This document shows, in pieces, positions 1-9,919 of a stretch of 64,000 bases of DNA. The stretch is taken from NCBI GenBank assembly GCA_021234155.1, contig JAJEKV010000072.1:1592526-1656525 (forward strand). The letters run 5' to 3'. Source of the stretch: Isoetes taiwanensis (taxonomy: Eukaryota; Streptophyta; Lycopodiopsida; Isoetales; Isoetaceae). Positions within the stretch are counted from its first letter, which is position 1. Each line of letters begins with the position of its first letter. A program made the translations under genes and the position numbers. A model generated the notes under the pieces. The model made no database searches and had not been told where the DNA came from. It saw only the letters and a list, made by a program, of their open reading frames with translations.

Positions 1-2552
1 AAATCTTTACACCCTAGTCCTCCTTTTTTCCTTGGGAGGGTTAGGTGCTGCCAACCTACCATGTGTGAACCCTGCCAAATAAATTCCTTCATAATAGTTT
101 CCAATTCCTGATAAGACTTCTTATCTGCAATTATTGCTGATGAGAAGAAGACATGTGAGCTCGCAATAACACTATTAATAATCTCTACTCTCCCAGCTAG
201 AGAAAGAGTTTTAGGATAAAGCTGTAATTTTTTCTTTATTTTGGTAACTATGGGTTCCCATAAACCATGAAGACTCATGTTTAATGCCAGGGGCAAACCC
301 AATAGCTTAATGGTAGAATGGTGACCACAAGCTTTAATTCCTTCAATATTGCTTTCTGGACTGTCAGAAATGATTGCACACTTATCTTTGTTCAAAAGTA
401 CCCCTGATGCTTTTCCAAACAGATCCATAGCAGCAAGAAAGTTTGGAATGCTGTCTCCTTGCTCTTTTAAGAACACAAATGTGTCATCTGCATACTGCAT
501 TACTGACAAGGACTCATTTATATCAGGTAATTTAAGGCAGCTAATTTTTCCATTTTGCTGCATTTTCAAAATAACCCTGGTCACCATTTCAGCTACTATG
601 AGGAAAAGGTAGGGGGCCAGTGGGCAGCCCTGCCTAACTCCTCTTTTGCATTCAAAGAAGGAAGAAGGGGAACCATTCACTAAGACTGCTGAGCATCCTG
701 TAGCATTGAAACCTGTTACCTTGTTTAATACTTCCTTTAAAAATCCAAGTTGAACCATGGCCCTATTAAGAAAGTTCCAATCAATGGTATCATAGGCTCT
801 TTTAAAATCCAATTTGAGAAGTAGATATCCTTGATTGGTAAACCTGTTCCAGTGACGACCTTCATAAGCCCCAATGAAGTTATCAAGAATACTCCTCCCA
901 GGAAGAAAACCTGATTGGACATTACTAATCTTCCCCTATAGGATTTTTTTAAGCTTGTTAGCAAAGATCTTGGCCAAAATTTTGTATGTAACATTTGTCA
1001 GCGAAATTGGTCTCCAATCCGAAAAAGTGGCAAGCTTCTCTACCTTAGGAACTAAGGCAATTAAGCCAGCATTGATAGCTGGATGCAACTTCTCTGCCTG
1101 CCATGCACCCTGAATGAATGTGGTGAGATCTTTGCCAATAGGTAATTCATCAGGCCCAGGGCTTTTCCCATGAGCCATACTTTTAATGGTTCTGAAGATC
1201 TCATCCTCCATTGGTACTGCCAAAAGTTGACTATCTTCAATATGTTGATCTTTGGGACCAAGATAATCAAAGAATTCCAGCATTTTGCTATTATCTGTCT
1301 ATCTAGCAGCAAAAAGATCTCTATATTTGTTGTAGAACATATCCTGGATATCCTCCTGCTTAGATAAATCCTGTTGATTGTCATCTTGCACAGAGATAAT
1401 TTCATTGTTCATTAGTCTGCTTTTAGCAGCTCTAAAGAAGGATTTAGAGCTGCAATCATCAATATGGTTAATACACAAACTCCTGCTTTTAATTGCCAGA
1501 CTTTTTGCCTCATATTCTTCGATCAATTTCACCTTTCTTTCTAGAGTTTCTTCTCTCTGTTGCAACAACATATTATCTTTATCTATGAAAAGATTTTGTC
1601 TAACAACTTTCATCTCCATGTATACCTCATTCTTTTCCTGTCTCCTTTTCTTACTCCATTCCCTGCCCCACTGTTTGATCCAATTTTTGATCTGTTTACT
1701 CCTATTTATGAATTCTTTCATAGATCCACTTGCATTCACAGCCCTCAAGAAAGAATAGAACCTAGTGAAATCGTCACAAAAGGTTTTATTATTTAGTAGG
1801 CTGACATTGAATTTGAATGGAGTATCAGCAAGTCTTTTTTGAGGGAGAAAACCCGTGTCCAAGATCTGGGGATAATGATCCGATATGGAGTTGCTACAGT
1901 CATTGATTACAGTCAGATTATCCCAGCCTTCCATAGTGGAAATGTTGGTGTAATACCTATCCAACAGGCAATACACTCTATCAGTTCCTTTCCTTTTGTT
2001 ACTCCAGGAATATGCATTGGAAGAGGAAGGGGCATGATAGAGAAAACTGTGAATTAACTTATCCCACTGACATCTTTCTCCCTTTGACATTAATCTTCTT
2101 GCTTGCTTTCTGTTCCCATGAAGGAGTGTTGTTGAAGTCACCACTTAAAACCCAATTGCTGATATTCTGCCCCAGTAGCCAATCTGACATACTTTTCCAT
2201 TGCTCCTCTCTTTCCTCAGGAGAGGTAGATGCATAGACATTGATAATGCCCACCTGTTCTTTCTCTATTTCCAAGAATACAACCTACCATCTACCTGAAG
2301 GATGAGAAAAGAGCCTACTTTTTTTGGTCCACTCCAAGCAATACAAATACCTCCTTTAGTGCCATCAGCAGGAGCCCAAATAGACTCCCCATTAGGGAAA
2401 ATCCAATTCCCCAAATTAGAGGCTTCAAAGGCTGGAAGCCTATGCTCCTGGAGCAGGACTATATCTGCTTTTATCTCCTTAAGAGCAATCAGAGCCCTTT
2501 TCCTCTTCAGGGGACCCTTGATGCCTCTCAAATTCCAAGATACTATCTTCAT
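1..2552 (-). pseudogene. L1-type LINE ORF2, endonuclease-reverse transcriptase, frameshifted, runs off window
   Basis: This is the replication protein of a non-LTR retrotransposon: an AP-type endonuclease nicks the target and a reverse transcriptase copies the element RNA onto it. It starts at 2552 with MKIVSWNLRGIKG. The endonuclease signatures follow in order: QEHRL, then SGDFNNTP near 2130-2160, then SDHYPQ near 1870-1885. A basic coiled linker covers about 1780-1300. RT signatures are SPGPDELP near 1140-1165, FSDWRPISLTN near 990-1020, FKRAYDTIDW near 780-812 and YADD at about 484-498. Downstream frames toward base 1 still read as thumb/C-terminal sequence. The reading frame is broken near 2265, 2140, 1290 and 935, so it is inactive as read, but few lesions suggest recent insertion. 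The 3' end lies outside the window. Confidence 0.93.
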
Positions 2553-3419
2553 TTAAGTTTGGAGCTTCGAGTGGCAGGCCCATGTTCTCCTGGTGTATAG
2601 ACTTTTTTCTGTCTCTTCTTGATCTGAGGAAGTGGAGATACAAAGGATTGCTCATTGGAAATCTCTTTCTCTTCATCACTTTCACCTTCATCATCCCAGA
2701 ATTTTCCAGATAAAACAGATGAAGGATCCTTCAACTCCCTCAGCTGAGCAGTTGGGGTCTTGAATATATCCCCCTCCCTAACAAACAGTACCTCATCTCC
2801 ATCTGCTGCAGGAGTCAAATCTCCCTCTATTACCATATGTTGGTGAGATCCCTGCTGTTCATTTGGCTCCCCACCCATTGCAATATCATGTTGAACCTCC
2901 AGATGAGAGTCCTCTTGCTCAGCTGATGCCTTACCCCCTCCAGATTAGTCTTTCTTAAATTATCTGCAAGAAACTCCAATGCTGGTTCCCCATTATTTAT
3001 AAATTCCTGCTCAGCTTGTGCCTTATCTCCTCCCGGATTGGACTTGTTTGCCTCCATTCCCTGCCCGGAGTCTATTTTCCCTGAGTTTTTAGGAAAAAGC
3101 TCCATAATTGGAAAAGTTGAGTTTGAATTTGAGGTTACCATAGGAAAGAACTTAGGTGAACTGGGTCCCCCTTTATCCTTACCTCCTGAAGAATCTTCAG
3201 AGGAGGAGTAAGTTTTACCATTGGACAAATCAGGTTCTCTTATTGTTAGGGCCATGGACCTGACTACTTCAGAGGTATCCTGGGGTCCACTTTCATCCGA
3301 GACACCTTTCCCTTTTGAGTCGGGGTTGTTGAGGACCTTAACCTTGGATGAGTCCTCAAGAAATTGAACTTTTTTCTTCCCAAGAGGTTTTGGATCTGCG
3401 GACTCACCTCTGCCCCCGG
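2549..3419 (-). pseudogene. LINE ORF1 (gag-like) C-terminal part, partial
   Basis: Coding sequence immediately upstream of the LINE endonuclease. It is charged, low in hydrophobics and rich in Ser, Glu, Lys and Asp, as plant LINE ORF1 tails are. The frame is cut near 2880 and 2830, so it is read as 3419-2830 followed by 2878-2549. Its stop codon overlaps the ORF2 start as ATGA, a four-base overlap at 2549-2552. No zinc knuckle or RRM is visible, so the N-terminal nucleic-acid-binding half must have been upstream. The 5' side is lost where a plus-strand LINE 3' tail begins at about 3420. No independent function is assigned. Confidence 0.7.
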
Positions 3420-3622
3420 GCGCCTACCTAAGATGCCGGGAATTCATGTGTATATTTATATTTGTACAGCTGCCAGCAGGCTTGTTGCTGTGACGGTTTT
3501 TCCCTCCTAAGGGGGTTTTTTAATCCGGGTAGCAACGGGCTTGCTGCACCCGTGTAATTTGGGTCCCATAGGCCGATTGGCCTCCGCGGACGATAAAAGA
3601 ACCTTCCTTCCTTCCTTCCTTT
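3420..3622 (+). mobile_element. LINE family 3' UTR fragment with (CCTT)n tail, plus orientation
   Basis: A 5'-truncated LINE tail. It carries the family hallmark GGGTCCCATAGGCCGATTGG at about 3563-3582, followed by CGGACGATAAAAG and a (CCTT)n microsatellite at 3603-3622. About 100 bp (3525-3622) are nearly identical, in inverted orientation, to 6024-6130. Related tails occur at 11520-11690, 29930-30072 and, more distantly, 51780-51870. The insertion interrupts the ORF1 end of the minus-strand LINE. No convincing target-site duplication was found. Confidence 0.8.
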
Positions 3623-3649
3623 AACTCTTGGCTCACATTCACATTTAAA

Positions 3650-4399
3650 TTATGGGCACCAGATTCTCCATACATGTTTCAAATAAAAAGCATCCCTAGG
3701 AATGGTTGGATATGCCATGTGGCCTTTTTGTCTAATGTATATATGATCATCCTTGTTGCATTTTTTATCGGAAAACCGGTTATCCACATGCAACTTAATC
3801 TTCTCTTTGTATATCAGTTTCTCCATTTTCACAGCAGCCGCATGAGCAATCCTTTCTTGCTCAAGTGTAATATCCCCCAGCATTACCCATGAATTTCTGC
3901 TAATAGGGGCCAATGCCCCAAAATTCTTTGTTCTCCATATCCCTTGATTGCAATATTGGGCATGTCCTTCTACAAGTCTCTCAGGTGTAATAGGGAATGT
4001 AAGACAATTGTGCAATGTAAAATTAAACTCCTTTTCACTGTCTTCCTTCCCTGGAATATTGCTTTTTTTTAGGGCGTCTTTTTCTTCTTCGGATAATAAT
4101 GTCTCCCCAAAAGGATCATCATCCCTGTACTGCTCACTACAGTCTGCAATTTTTCCAAGTGTTGTAGTAGCCAGACAAGAATTTTTTATTTTGTTGGCTT
4201 TCTCCAGTGCAGGTATAGCATAGAAAAACTGCCCTTTGGCTTTATCCTCTTCCATTGTCCAGTTATAGATTTTCTCGGGCAGCATATCATATACTGAATC
4301 AATAATAATAGAAGCATATTCCCATTCATCCCCAATTTTGTTCATTTTAGTGCTTCTTTCTCCAAAATGAGCATATGTATTTTCGAATTCTTGATGCAA
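3650..4399 (-). CDS. unrecognised 250-codon open frame, no start codon of its own
   Basis: An open frame of about 250 codons ending at 3650. It is not recognised. In-frame stop TAG lies just upstream and the frame enters without an ATG; the first in-frame ATG gives MNKIGDEWEY. It may therefore be a downstream exon or a 5'-damaged copy rather than a complete gene. The product is soluble and rich in Lys and Glu, with no transmembrane segment or signal peptide. A central acidic part contains DDDPFGETLLSEEEKDAL and a basic C-terminal part contains KKCNKDDHIYIRQKGH. It lies 260 bp downstream of, and codirectional with, the frame at 4660-5823, and both sit between inverted LINE tails. It could be transposon-derived; no catalytic motif supports a function. 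Confidence 0.45.
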   Translation of the reverse strand: MHQEFENTYAHFGERSTKMNKIGDEWEYASIIIDSVYDMLPEKIYNWTMEEDKAKGQFFYAIPALEKANKIKNSCLATTTLGKIADCSEQYRDDDPFGETLLSEEEKDALKKSNIPGKEDSEKEFNFTLHNCLTFPITPERLVEGHAQYCNQGIWRTKNFGALAPISRNSWVMLGDITLEQERIAHAAAVKMEKLIYKEKIKLHVDNRFSDKKCNKDDHIYIRQKGHMAYPTIPRDAFYLKHVWRIWCP

Positions 4400-4659
4400 G
4401 TGATAAGAGTTTGTACAGCTTTGCTAGGGCATATAATCTTGCTGCTTCCATATCCCAATGCTACTAAGTCATTTAATTAAAGTGGGTCAAATCTCGAATT
4501 TTGGGACTCGGACTGAAAATGGGACTAACACTATAGAAAAAAAAATTCTGAATTGAATGCTTGAATAGAATTACACATCACACACAAAGAATTGGGTAAC
4601 TTGTTTTCATTATAAATTTTACAAACCACTAGTTGAGAAAGTTTTCAAGCTTCTCAATA

Positions 4660-5823
4660 TTATCTACCCTCATACAATGATATAGCATGGAGATTGCTCA
4701 TGGCTTTGTCCATCTCCCTTTTTGGAATCTTGTGTGTCTTGTCCTTTGCAATGTGAGAACTTGGATATGACCATACCACGCACTCCACCAATTCCCTCCT
4801 TTGAGGATTAGCATGATTTTCCCTCCACTTCTTCTCCCAGCAGTCGGTGTATTGCTCCTTCAAGTTGCCCTTCTTGTGTCTTCCAATGGGCTCCCAATAT
4901 TGAATTTGGAATCCAGGACGCAACTCCTCTCCATCAGCCATAGTGGTGCTTACATCAGAGAGTGCCACCCCTAACCATATTGGACAGTCCTCATCATCAG
5001 GCCTTACTAGCACAAAGTATCCTTCCTTGATGTCCTCAAAGGGATCCCACTCAGGAAGATCAAACCACTTCGGCTTTGAGGCCTTACTTTCCACAAACCA
5101 CTTGGAACCTTTCTTAGTACCCAAGTGAACATCCTTAGATGTGCTTGCTCCTTGAGAACCCTCCCATCTCGACTCTGGCAAGAACCCGTCTCTCAGCTCC
5201 CCTCCACATGGTTGTTCAGTTTCTAAGCATGTCACAACTTTCTCCCAGTAATTGATTAGGGAGTCCATGTGATTTTTCTTAAGAGTGGAGGTGTGCTTTC
5301 CATTTCGAACATCATCCCAGTGTGTTATATAATCCTTGATGCCCTTCACTAGCTGACTAGAGTCTTTAACAGTCTTGAAGGGAGCAAGTGGTTTTGGCTG
5401 CCCTTTAGGAATAAGAACTTCACCTGTAGCACCCCTTTGCCACAACTCGATTCCTTGTACAGGCATCCATAACTTGTCACCTGGTCTCCACTTATATTGC
5501 ATGATTGGTATTCCATCCCTAACCCAAAACTTGAACTGAAGTGGTTTTGTGTGCCCTGTCAACTGATCCTTACCATTTAGCAAGTTATCCCTCGACAAAT
5601 GATTTCCAATCTGCAATTGGACTATCGGTAGAAAATGGGAAGCTTCACCATAACTTTGTCTATAAGAATCCTGGATGGCCACCATAGTCCTGCTAGCCTC
5701 GTTTGCCATAGCCCTGGTTTGCAAACAAGATGCCCTTGCACTCCTCAAGCCATGCCCTTGCATACCATAGCCAAGCTTGCTATGTTTGCCATGACATTTC
5801 AATTTCTCAAGCGCTTCAAACAT
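4660..5823 (-). CDS. intact 387-residue hypothetical protein with C-terminal WLGVALSD/QYWEP module
   Basis: The longest intact reading frame in the window: ATG at 5823, TAA just after Arg387. Function is not recognised. Residues 1-90 are basic and Cys/His-poor. Residues 95-140 hold several tryptophans (KFWVRDG, YKWRPGDKLW). Residues about 150-235 are charged. Residues about 266-360 form a compact module containing GYFVLVRPDDEDCPIWLGV, then FQIQYWEP, then VVWSYPSS. That alternation of short hydrophobic strands around Trp resembles small chromatin-reader or BAH-like barrels, but this is only an impression. No DNA-transposase triad, signal peptide or membrane span is visible. A 2.4 kb segment holding this frame and 3650-4399 is bounded by inverted near-identical LINE tails. 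It may be a young element gene or a host gene. Confidence 0.6.
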   Translation of the reverse strand: MFEALEKLKCHGKHSKLGYGMQGHGLRSARASCLQTRAMANEASRTMVAIQDSYRQSYGEASHFLPIVQLQIGNHLSRDNLLNGKDQLTGHTKPLQFKFWVRDGIPIMQYKWRPGDKLWMPVQGIELWQRGATGEVLIPKGQPKPLAPFKTVKDSSQLVKGIKDYITHWDDVRNGKHTSTLKKNHMDSLINYWEKVVTCLETEQPCGGELRDGFLPESRWEGSQGASTSKDVHLGTKKGSKWFVESKASKPKWFDLPEWDPFEDIKEGYFVLVRPDDEDCPIWLGVALSDVSTTMADGEELRPGFQIQYWEPIGRHKKGNLKEQYTDCWEKKWRENHANPQRRELVECVVWSYPSSHIAKDKTHKIPKREMDKAMSNLHAISLYEGR

Positions 5824-6023
5824 ACAAGATGAAGTCTCTCTCTTTGTCTAGTAGTGCCTCATCTAAGTCTGATAGATATGGAGATATGAAATGATGAGAG
5901 GTAAAAGTATTTAGTGGAATAAGGAATAAAATCGCTAAATTAGCATAGAAATATGAAATATTACACTAATGGTAATCACAATGGTCTAGCAATGCTCTCA
6001 CCCTATTAAAATCGTTTTCATAT

Positions 6024-6258
6024 GGAAGGAAGGAAGGAAGGAAGGAAGGTTCTTTTATCGTCCGCGGAGGCCAATCGGCCTATGGGACCCAAATTACACG
6101 GGTGCAGCAAGCCCGTTGCTACCCGGATTAAACATCAGGAACAGTCGCCGTGATGCCATCGCCAATGGCATCCGGTGATGTTTAAACACGGCGACGCTAC
6201 TGATCCGAGCAGGCCATTGGCCGCTAGGCCTCAACCTCCAGGCGCGCCATCAACAGGC
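6024..6258 (-). mobile_element. 5'-truncated LINE 3' tail with 8-bp target-site duplication
   Basis: A 235-bp LINE fragment in minus orientation. The (CCTT)n tail is seen on the plus strand as GGAAGG repeats at 6024-6050; the family hallmark (CCAATCGGCC, TATGGGACCC) follows. The fragment is flanked by TTTCATAT at 6016-6023 and again at 6259-6266, a clean target-site duplication that fixes both ends. The part at 6130-6258 contains short foldbacks such as GATGCCAT...ATGGCATC. The tail is almost identical to the oppositely oriented copy at 3525-3622, so both probably came from one source element. Confidence 0.88.
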
Positions 6259-6266
6259 TTTCATAT

Positions 6267-7263
6267 ATTTATTTTATGCTGTGATTGGCGGCTATTTTCT
6301 AGTTTGTTTCGGCTGGTTCTGGCGTAGGATTTTTTTTTATGGGTGCGGGGATATGTTCATGCGTATCTTTTTCCATATGAACGCTTCTTGCAGTTTTAAT
6401 AACAGCCATGGTTGTGTAGTGCCGGGCTCCGATTGGCAGGGTAAATGTAAGGCTATCTATTTGCCACGCTTTTGGAAGCACTGGATGCTTCTTTATTTTA
6501 TCCAAGTACTTGTGAACAAAAGGATTGAATGGGCATTCGTATTGGAATGAAAACGTGCGTTTTTGTCTAATGCAAGTTCTTTTTTGGTATTTTTGTCGAA
6601 GAAATCTTGCAATGAATTGCGGATGCTCATGGTATCGGATAGTTTGGATGTAAAAATCTTGCACCGATCCACGCTCAAGTGCTAATGATCCTCTTTTGTG
6701 TAAGGTAAATTTCCGCTTCCTTTATAGTCAAGCCAGCCCATACGCTATTTCGATTCAATTCATCTCTGCATGCATTCATTTGTTTTGTCTGTGTAAAGGT
6801 CGCATAGGGATATCCATGCGCCTGCCATAAATGAAGGCAAGATTTTGAAATTTCTACGTATTTTTCTTTTCCCATAGATTCTCAACCTTCCATCCATTTT
6901 ATTTTTATCAATTGCTTCCCTGTTTCTTTGCCTATTCTCTCATTCTTGACAACGCGTTTAATTCTTCACGCAAGAGCGGAAATTTTTATCTTGCAGCTAG
7001 ACTTTCTTTGCTAATATGTGAACATTGGGCGGTTTTTGTTAGCCTTTATTCTTTTGCACCTAGTGGCTGGTTTGTTCACGATAGTATGAGAGGTCAGTTT
7101 GTTGACCACCAATTGTGGGGAGGGAAGCCAATGCATTAGAAATGGCAACCGGCACAAATTTGGACTAGATTGGACCAAGGGCTGTGTTGGGGAAATGTTT
7201 TTAATTGATGAGGAATGCTCTTTCTTGAGGTAAAACTGGCAAAAGTGCTTGGGACTTGGGGCA
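6267..7263. other. unassigned interval with short open frames
   Basis: About 1 kb without a recognisable gene. Two minus-strand frames read 6875-6675 (MGKEKYVEISKSC) and 6664-6299, separated by one stop, and together would make about 185 residues; neither matches a family I recognise. They are noted because they are adjacent, codirectional and free of low complexity. They could equally be chance. Confidence 0.25.
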
Positions 7264-7322
7264 ATGTCGAATGGTGCTTGACAAGTGCTTGGGACATGGG
7301 GCAGTCAATCACCATTCGACAT
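7264..7322. repeat. 13-bp perfect inverted repeat upstream of the F-box relic
   Basis: ATGTCGAATGGTG at 7264-7276 and its exact complement CACCATTCGACAT at 7310-7322 enclose a 33-nt loop. The right arm overlaps the ATG at 7321 that begins the F-box frame. Adjacent GTGCTTGGGACTTGG and GTGCTTGGGACATGG show a local direct duplication that created part of the structure. Confidence 0.6.
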
Positions 7323-8296
7323 GGAACAAACTGCTCTTCCAGAACTGACTGAAAATTTCTCGAGCTTTCACTGCAGGGCAGATTTGGTAATATTAGATTG
7401 CAGTTTAGATGGAATTACACGAGAGAATAATGAAAAATGGAAGCATAGGGAGCTTCTTAATGGTTTACCCGATGACCTTGAGAGGATTTTTTCTTTGCAT
7501 TGCCTCTCCTCGATGCATTCGAGCAAGGCATTTGCAAAGGTGGAATTTAATAATTGACTCAGTTCTTTTCGGGCTCTTTGTGCCCAACATGCTAATCATA
7601 AACCGTGGTACCTCATGTATAAGGACTGTGCAGTTTCAATGACAATAGGCAAAGATCAGAGAACTTACAAGATTGTTATTGCTCGATCAAAGCAAGTACC
7701 TGATGATTATACACAGTGGGATTTCTCTATTGAAGTCTATGATTCTGCTTTAGACTCTTGGATGAGTTCTAGCGGCAAAGGTCTTGAAAGGATGGCGGCG
7801 GCGAAGGCAATATACGCAGCGATATGTTTTATTGCGTTACGCACCTACTTTTTGGTGTTGGTCAGGATAACTCAAGGCATGGATTGATTGTGTATGATCT
7901 TTGTACTACAACATTTCAAGATATGATTTTGCCAATGCCTTGTTCCCTCTCTTGTGTTAGACTGATGAGCCATTGGGATCGTCTTATAATGGTGGGTGGT
8001 ATTGGCACATATGATTTTATTAAGGGGGTTGGTGTATGGGGCTTGTCTGAGAATGAGGCGTTGCTAGAATGCCTACCAAGCTGTTTCATGGCTTTATAGG
8101 AGGTCTTGATGATGTACTTTCATGTTGCGGACATGGCGACCTTGTTTACATTCATAGTTATGGAAGTCCACAGCTGATGGTACATGATATATCTCGGGGA
8201 TCATGGAATTGGGCAAGAGCATGTCCTACTCTCGCCGAGATCCTTTGCACCTCTTTGCGGGTTTCTGTTTCCAGCCGTCTTGATATTTTAGTATAG
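7321..8296 (+). pseudogene. F-box/kelch-like protein, frameshifted relic
   Basis: F-box proteins recruit substrates to SCF ubiquitin ligases through an N-terminal F-box that binds SKP1. Here ATG at 7321 opens MEQTALPELTENF, and the F-box core LLNGLPDDLERIFSL lies near 7453-7500. The frame then shifts several times: the F-box end RARHLQRWNLI, then WYLMYKDCAVSM from about 7600, then LIVYDLCTTTFQDM near 7880-7925, then a tail SWNWARACP near 8200 and a final SLDILV-type end. Segments such as IEVYDSALDSWMSS and LIMVGGIGTYDF are typical kelch-like beta-propeller blades of plant F-box proteins. Order and spacing match one intronless gene of roughly 325 codons. At least three frameshifts mean it is a pseudogene, unless these are assembly errors. 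Confidence 0.78.
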
Positions 8297-8299
8297 CAT

Positions 8300-9340
8300 T
8301 TAAATTATGGAGGCACACAAGGGTTGAACTTGAGAGTCGTGCAATTTTGAGAGTTGGAGTTAGTTTATTACGTGTTAGAAGAAATAAAAGTTGGCATCAT
8401 TACTAGGTCTTGGAAGTTTGGAAAAGTTTGTGCCTCAATAGGGTCTATAGTTTACTATAGGAATTCTTTTATCGAGGCAAAGGAAGAACTATTTGGTATT
8501 GCTATCTGATTTATCATTGTTATTTGTTTTTGTTAAAAGGCATGGTGATGACATTAAAGTAAATTTGGTATTGTAGCTGTTAATAGTTTTTCATTTCTTT
8601 GAAATTTGTTTGTGTTTTTCCTTCACGTTTTGAAGTCATTGGCGTGTGATTAAGCGAGTTTTAGTTTGATTGCCGGTTTGTCTTTTTGTTTGTTGGTGTT
8701 CAAGATGTGGCTGGATGATGGCCATGTCTTTAGCCTGTGGGAGTGGGTTGGGATGGAAGCAACATTGGTCTTAGAGCGAGAAAGTTTTATTATGTAAGGG
8801 TTCTTAAAAGCTGAAGCTATGGCTCGAGAAAGGCTGCTTTGGAACCGTGTAATGGCACATTCATTGAATTGAAAAAGAAGACTGTGTCATTCCTAAAGCA
8901 TGTTTGTCTCCCTTTGTTATACCATTCCTAAGCATGTATGTCTCTTTCCTCTATGATTTAATTCTGATGCAGAAATTAATGTACGCTAGACATAACAAGG
9001 AGTGGGTTGGGATGGAAGCAACATTGCTCTTAGGACAGAAATTTTTTATTATGTAAGGGTTCTTAAGCTGAAGCTATGGCTCGAGTGTTTGTCAATTTGT
9101 AATGTAAGCGTAAGATTCATGATTGTTATTGCTTTTCTTTATTTGTCGGTTTTATTATTTGCTACAAGATTGCCTTCGACTCTAAACATATTTCAATGGT
9201 CTGGGAGGCCATGGTATATTTCTAAGGTATTTGAGGCTGCAAGGCAACCTATCAAAGAAGAAGATGTGCTCGACTAGGGATATTTACACTTCGTTGTATT
9301 CAATAACATACGATATCATATGTTCTTTACTGTATTAATA
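8300..9340. other. non-coding interval with an 85-bp direct duplication
   Basis: No gene is visible. About 85 bp at 8741-8833 (GAGTGGGTTGGGATGGAAGC to GCTATGGCTCGAG) recur at 9000-9087 with small indels, 260 bp apart. Between them is a smaller duplication of CATTCCTAAGCATGT-type sequence near 8893-8955. Confidence 0.6.
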
Positions 9341-9479
9341 TTATTTTATACCCCATGACCCATGACCCATTTCCATGTAGTTCCATTGCAATATTTTCTA
9401 AGTGTAGAGCCCGGGTTATATAGAACCACCCTTAGGCCCCAAAGGGGCCAAAAAAAATTTGGACCCATGCACAACCCTA

Positions 9480-9606
9480 GGCCATTTTTTTTTTTTTTTA
9501 ATTTTTAATTTTCGAACACATTTGCACATATTTCGTACAACATTTATGTTTATTCTGTACATATTGTATAGCTTATTAATAATTAATAATTAATAATTAA
9601 TAATTA
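9480..9606. repeat. T-run and (TAATAAT)n microsatellite
   Basis: A long T run near 9487-9500 is followed by a TAATAATTAATAAT array at about 9572-9606. A 15-bp palindrome GGCCCCAAAGGGGCC lies just upstream at about 9437-9451. Confidence 0.7.
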
Positions 9607-9635
9607 TATATTAATTTAGCACATCAAAATATTAA

Positions 9636-9795
9636 AAGATAGATAGATAGATAGTATTTTTACGTCATACCACATTTGGCAGCATCCATGAGGACGTCAT
9701 ACCACATTTGGCAGCATCCATGAGGACATATGACGGACCCCATAGACTTGAACACAAGATCTCTTAGTTGCTAACCCAATGGACTAGCCAATAAA
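9636..9795 (-). mobile_element. candidate tRNA-derived SINE
   Basis: Read on the minus strand, 9789-9774 gives TGGCTAGTCCATTGG, a good polymerase III A box. It is followed 20-odd bases on by GTTCAAGTC at 9753-9745, a B box, in tRNA-like spacing. The body then contains two copies of a 32-bp unit (GTCATACCACATTTGG on the plus strand) at about 9663-9726. It ends in a (TATC)n microsatellite seen as GATA repeats at 9637-9651. A tRNA-like head plus a body plus a simple-repeat tail is the SINE layout. No target-site duplication was confirmed. Confidence 0.45.
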
Positions 9796-9919
9796 CCGAA
9801 CAAGGGGGAACAAGGCGTCAAACATATTAAGAAATTGAACCATTAAATTAACCCCCTCCCCTCCCCAGAGCCCACCCGGTTGTTTTTTCGATATTAAATG
9901 CGGGGCATCAATGGTTTAG

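Noticed and set aside
349-2556. Plus-strand frames over the first 2.5 kb
   Set aside because: Antisense shadows of the minus-strand LINE ORF2.
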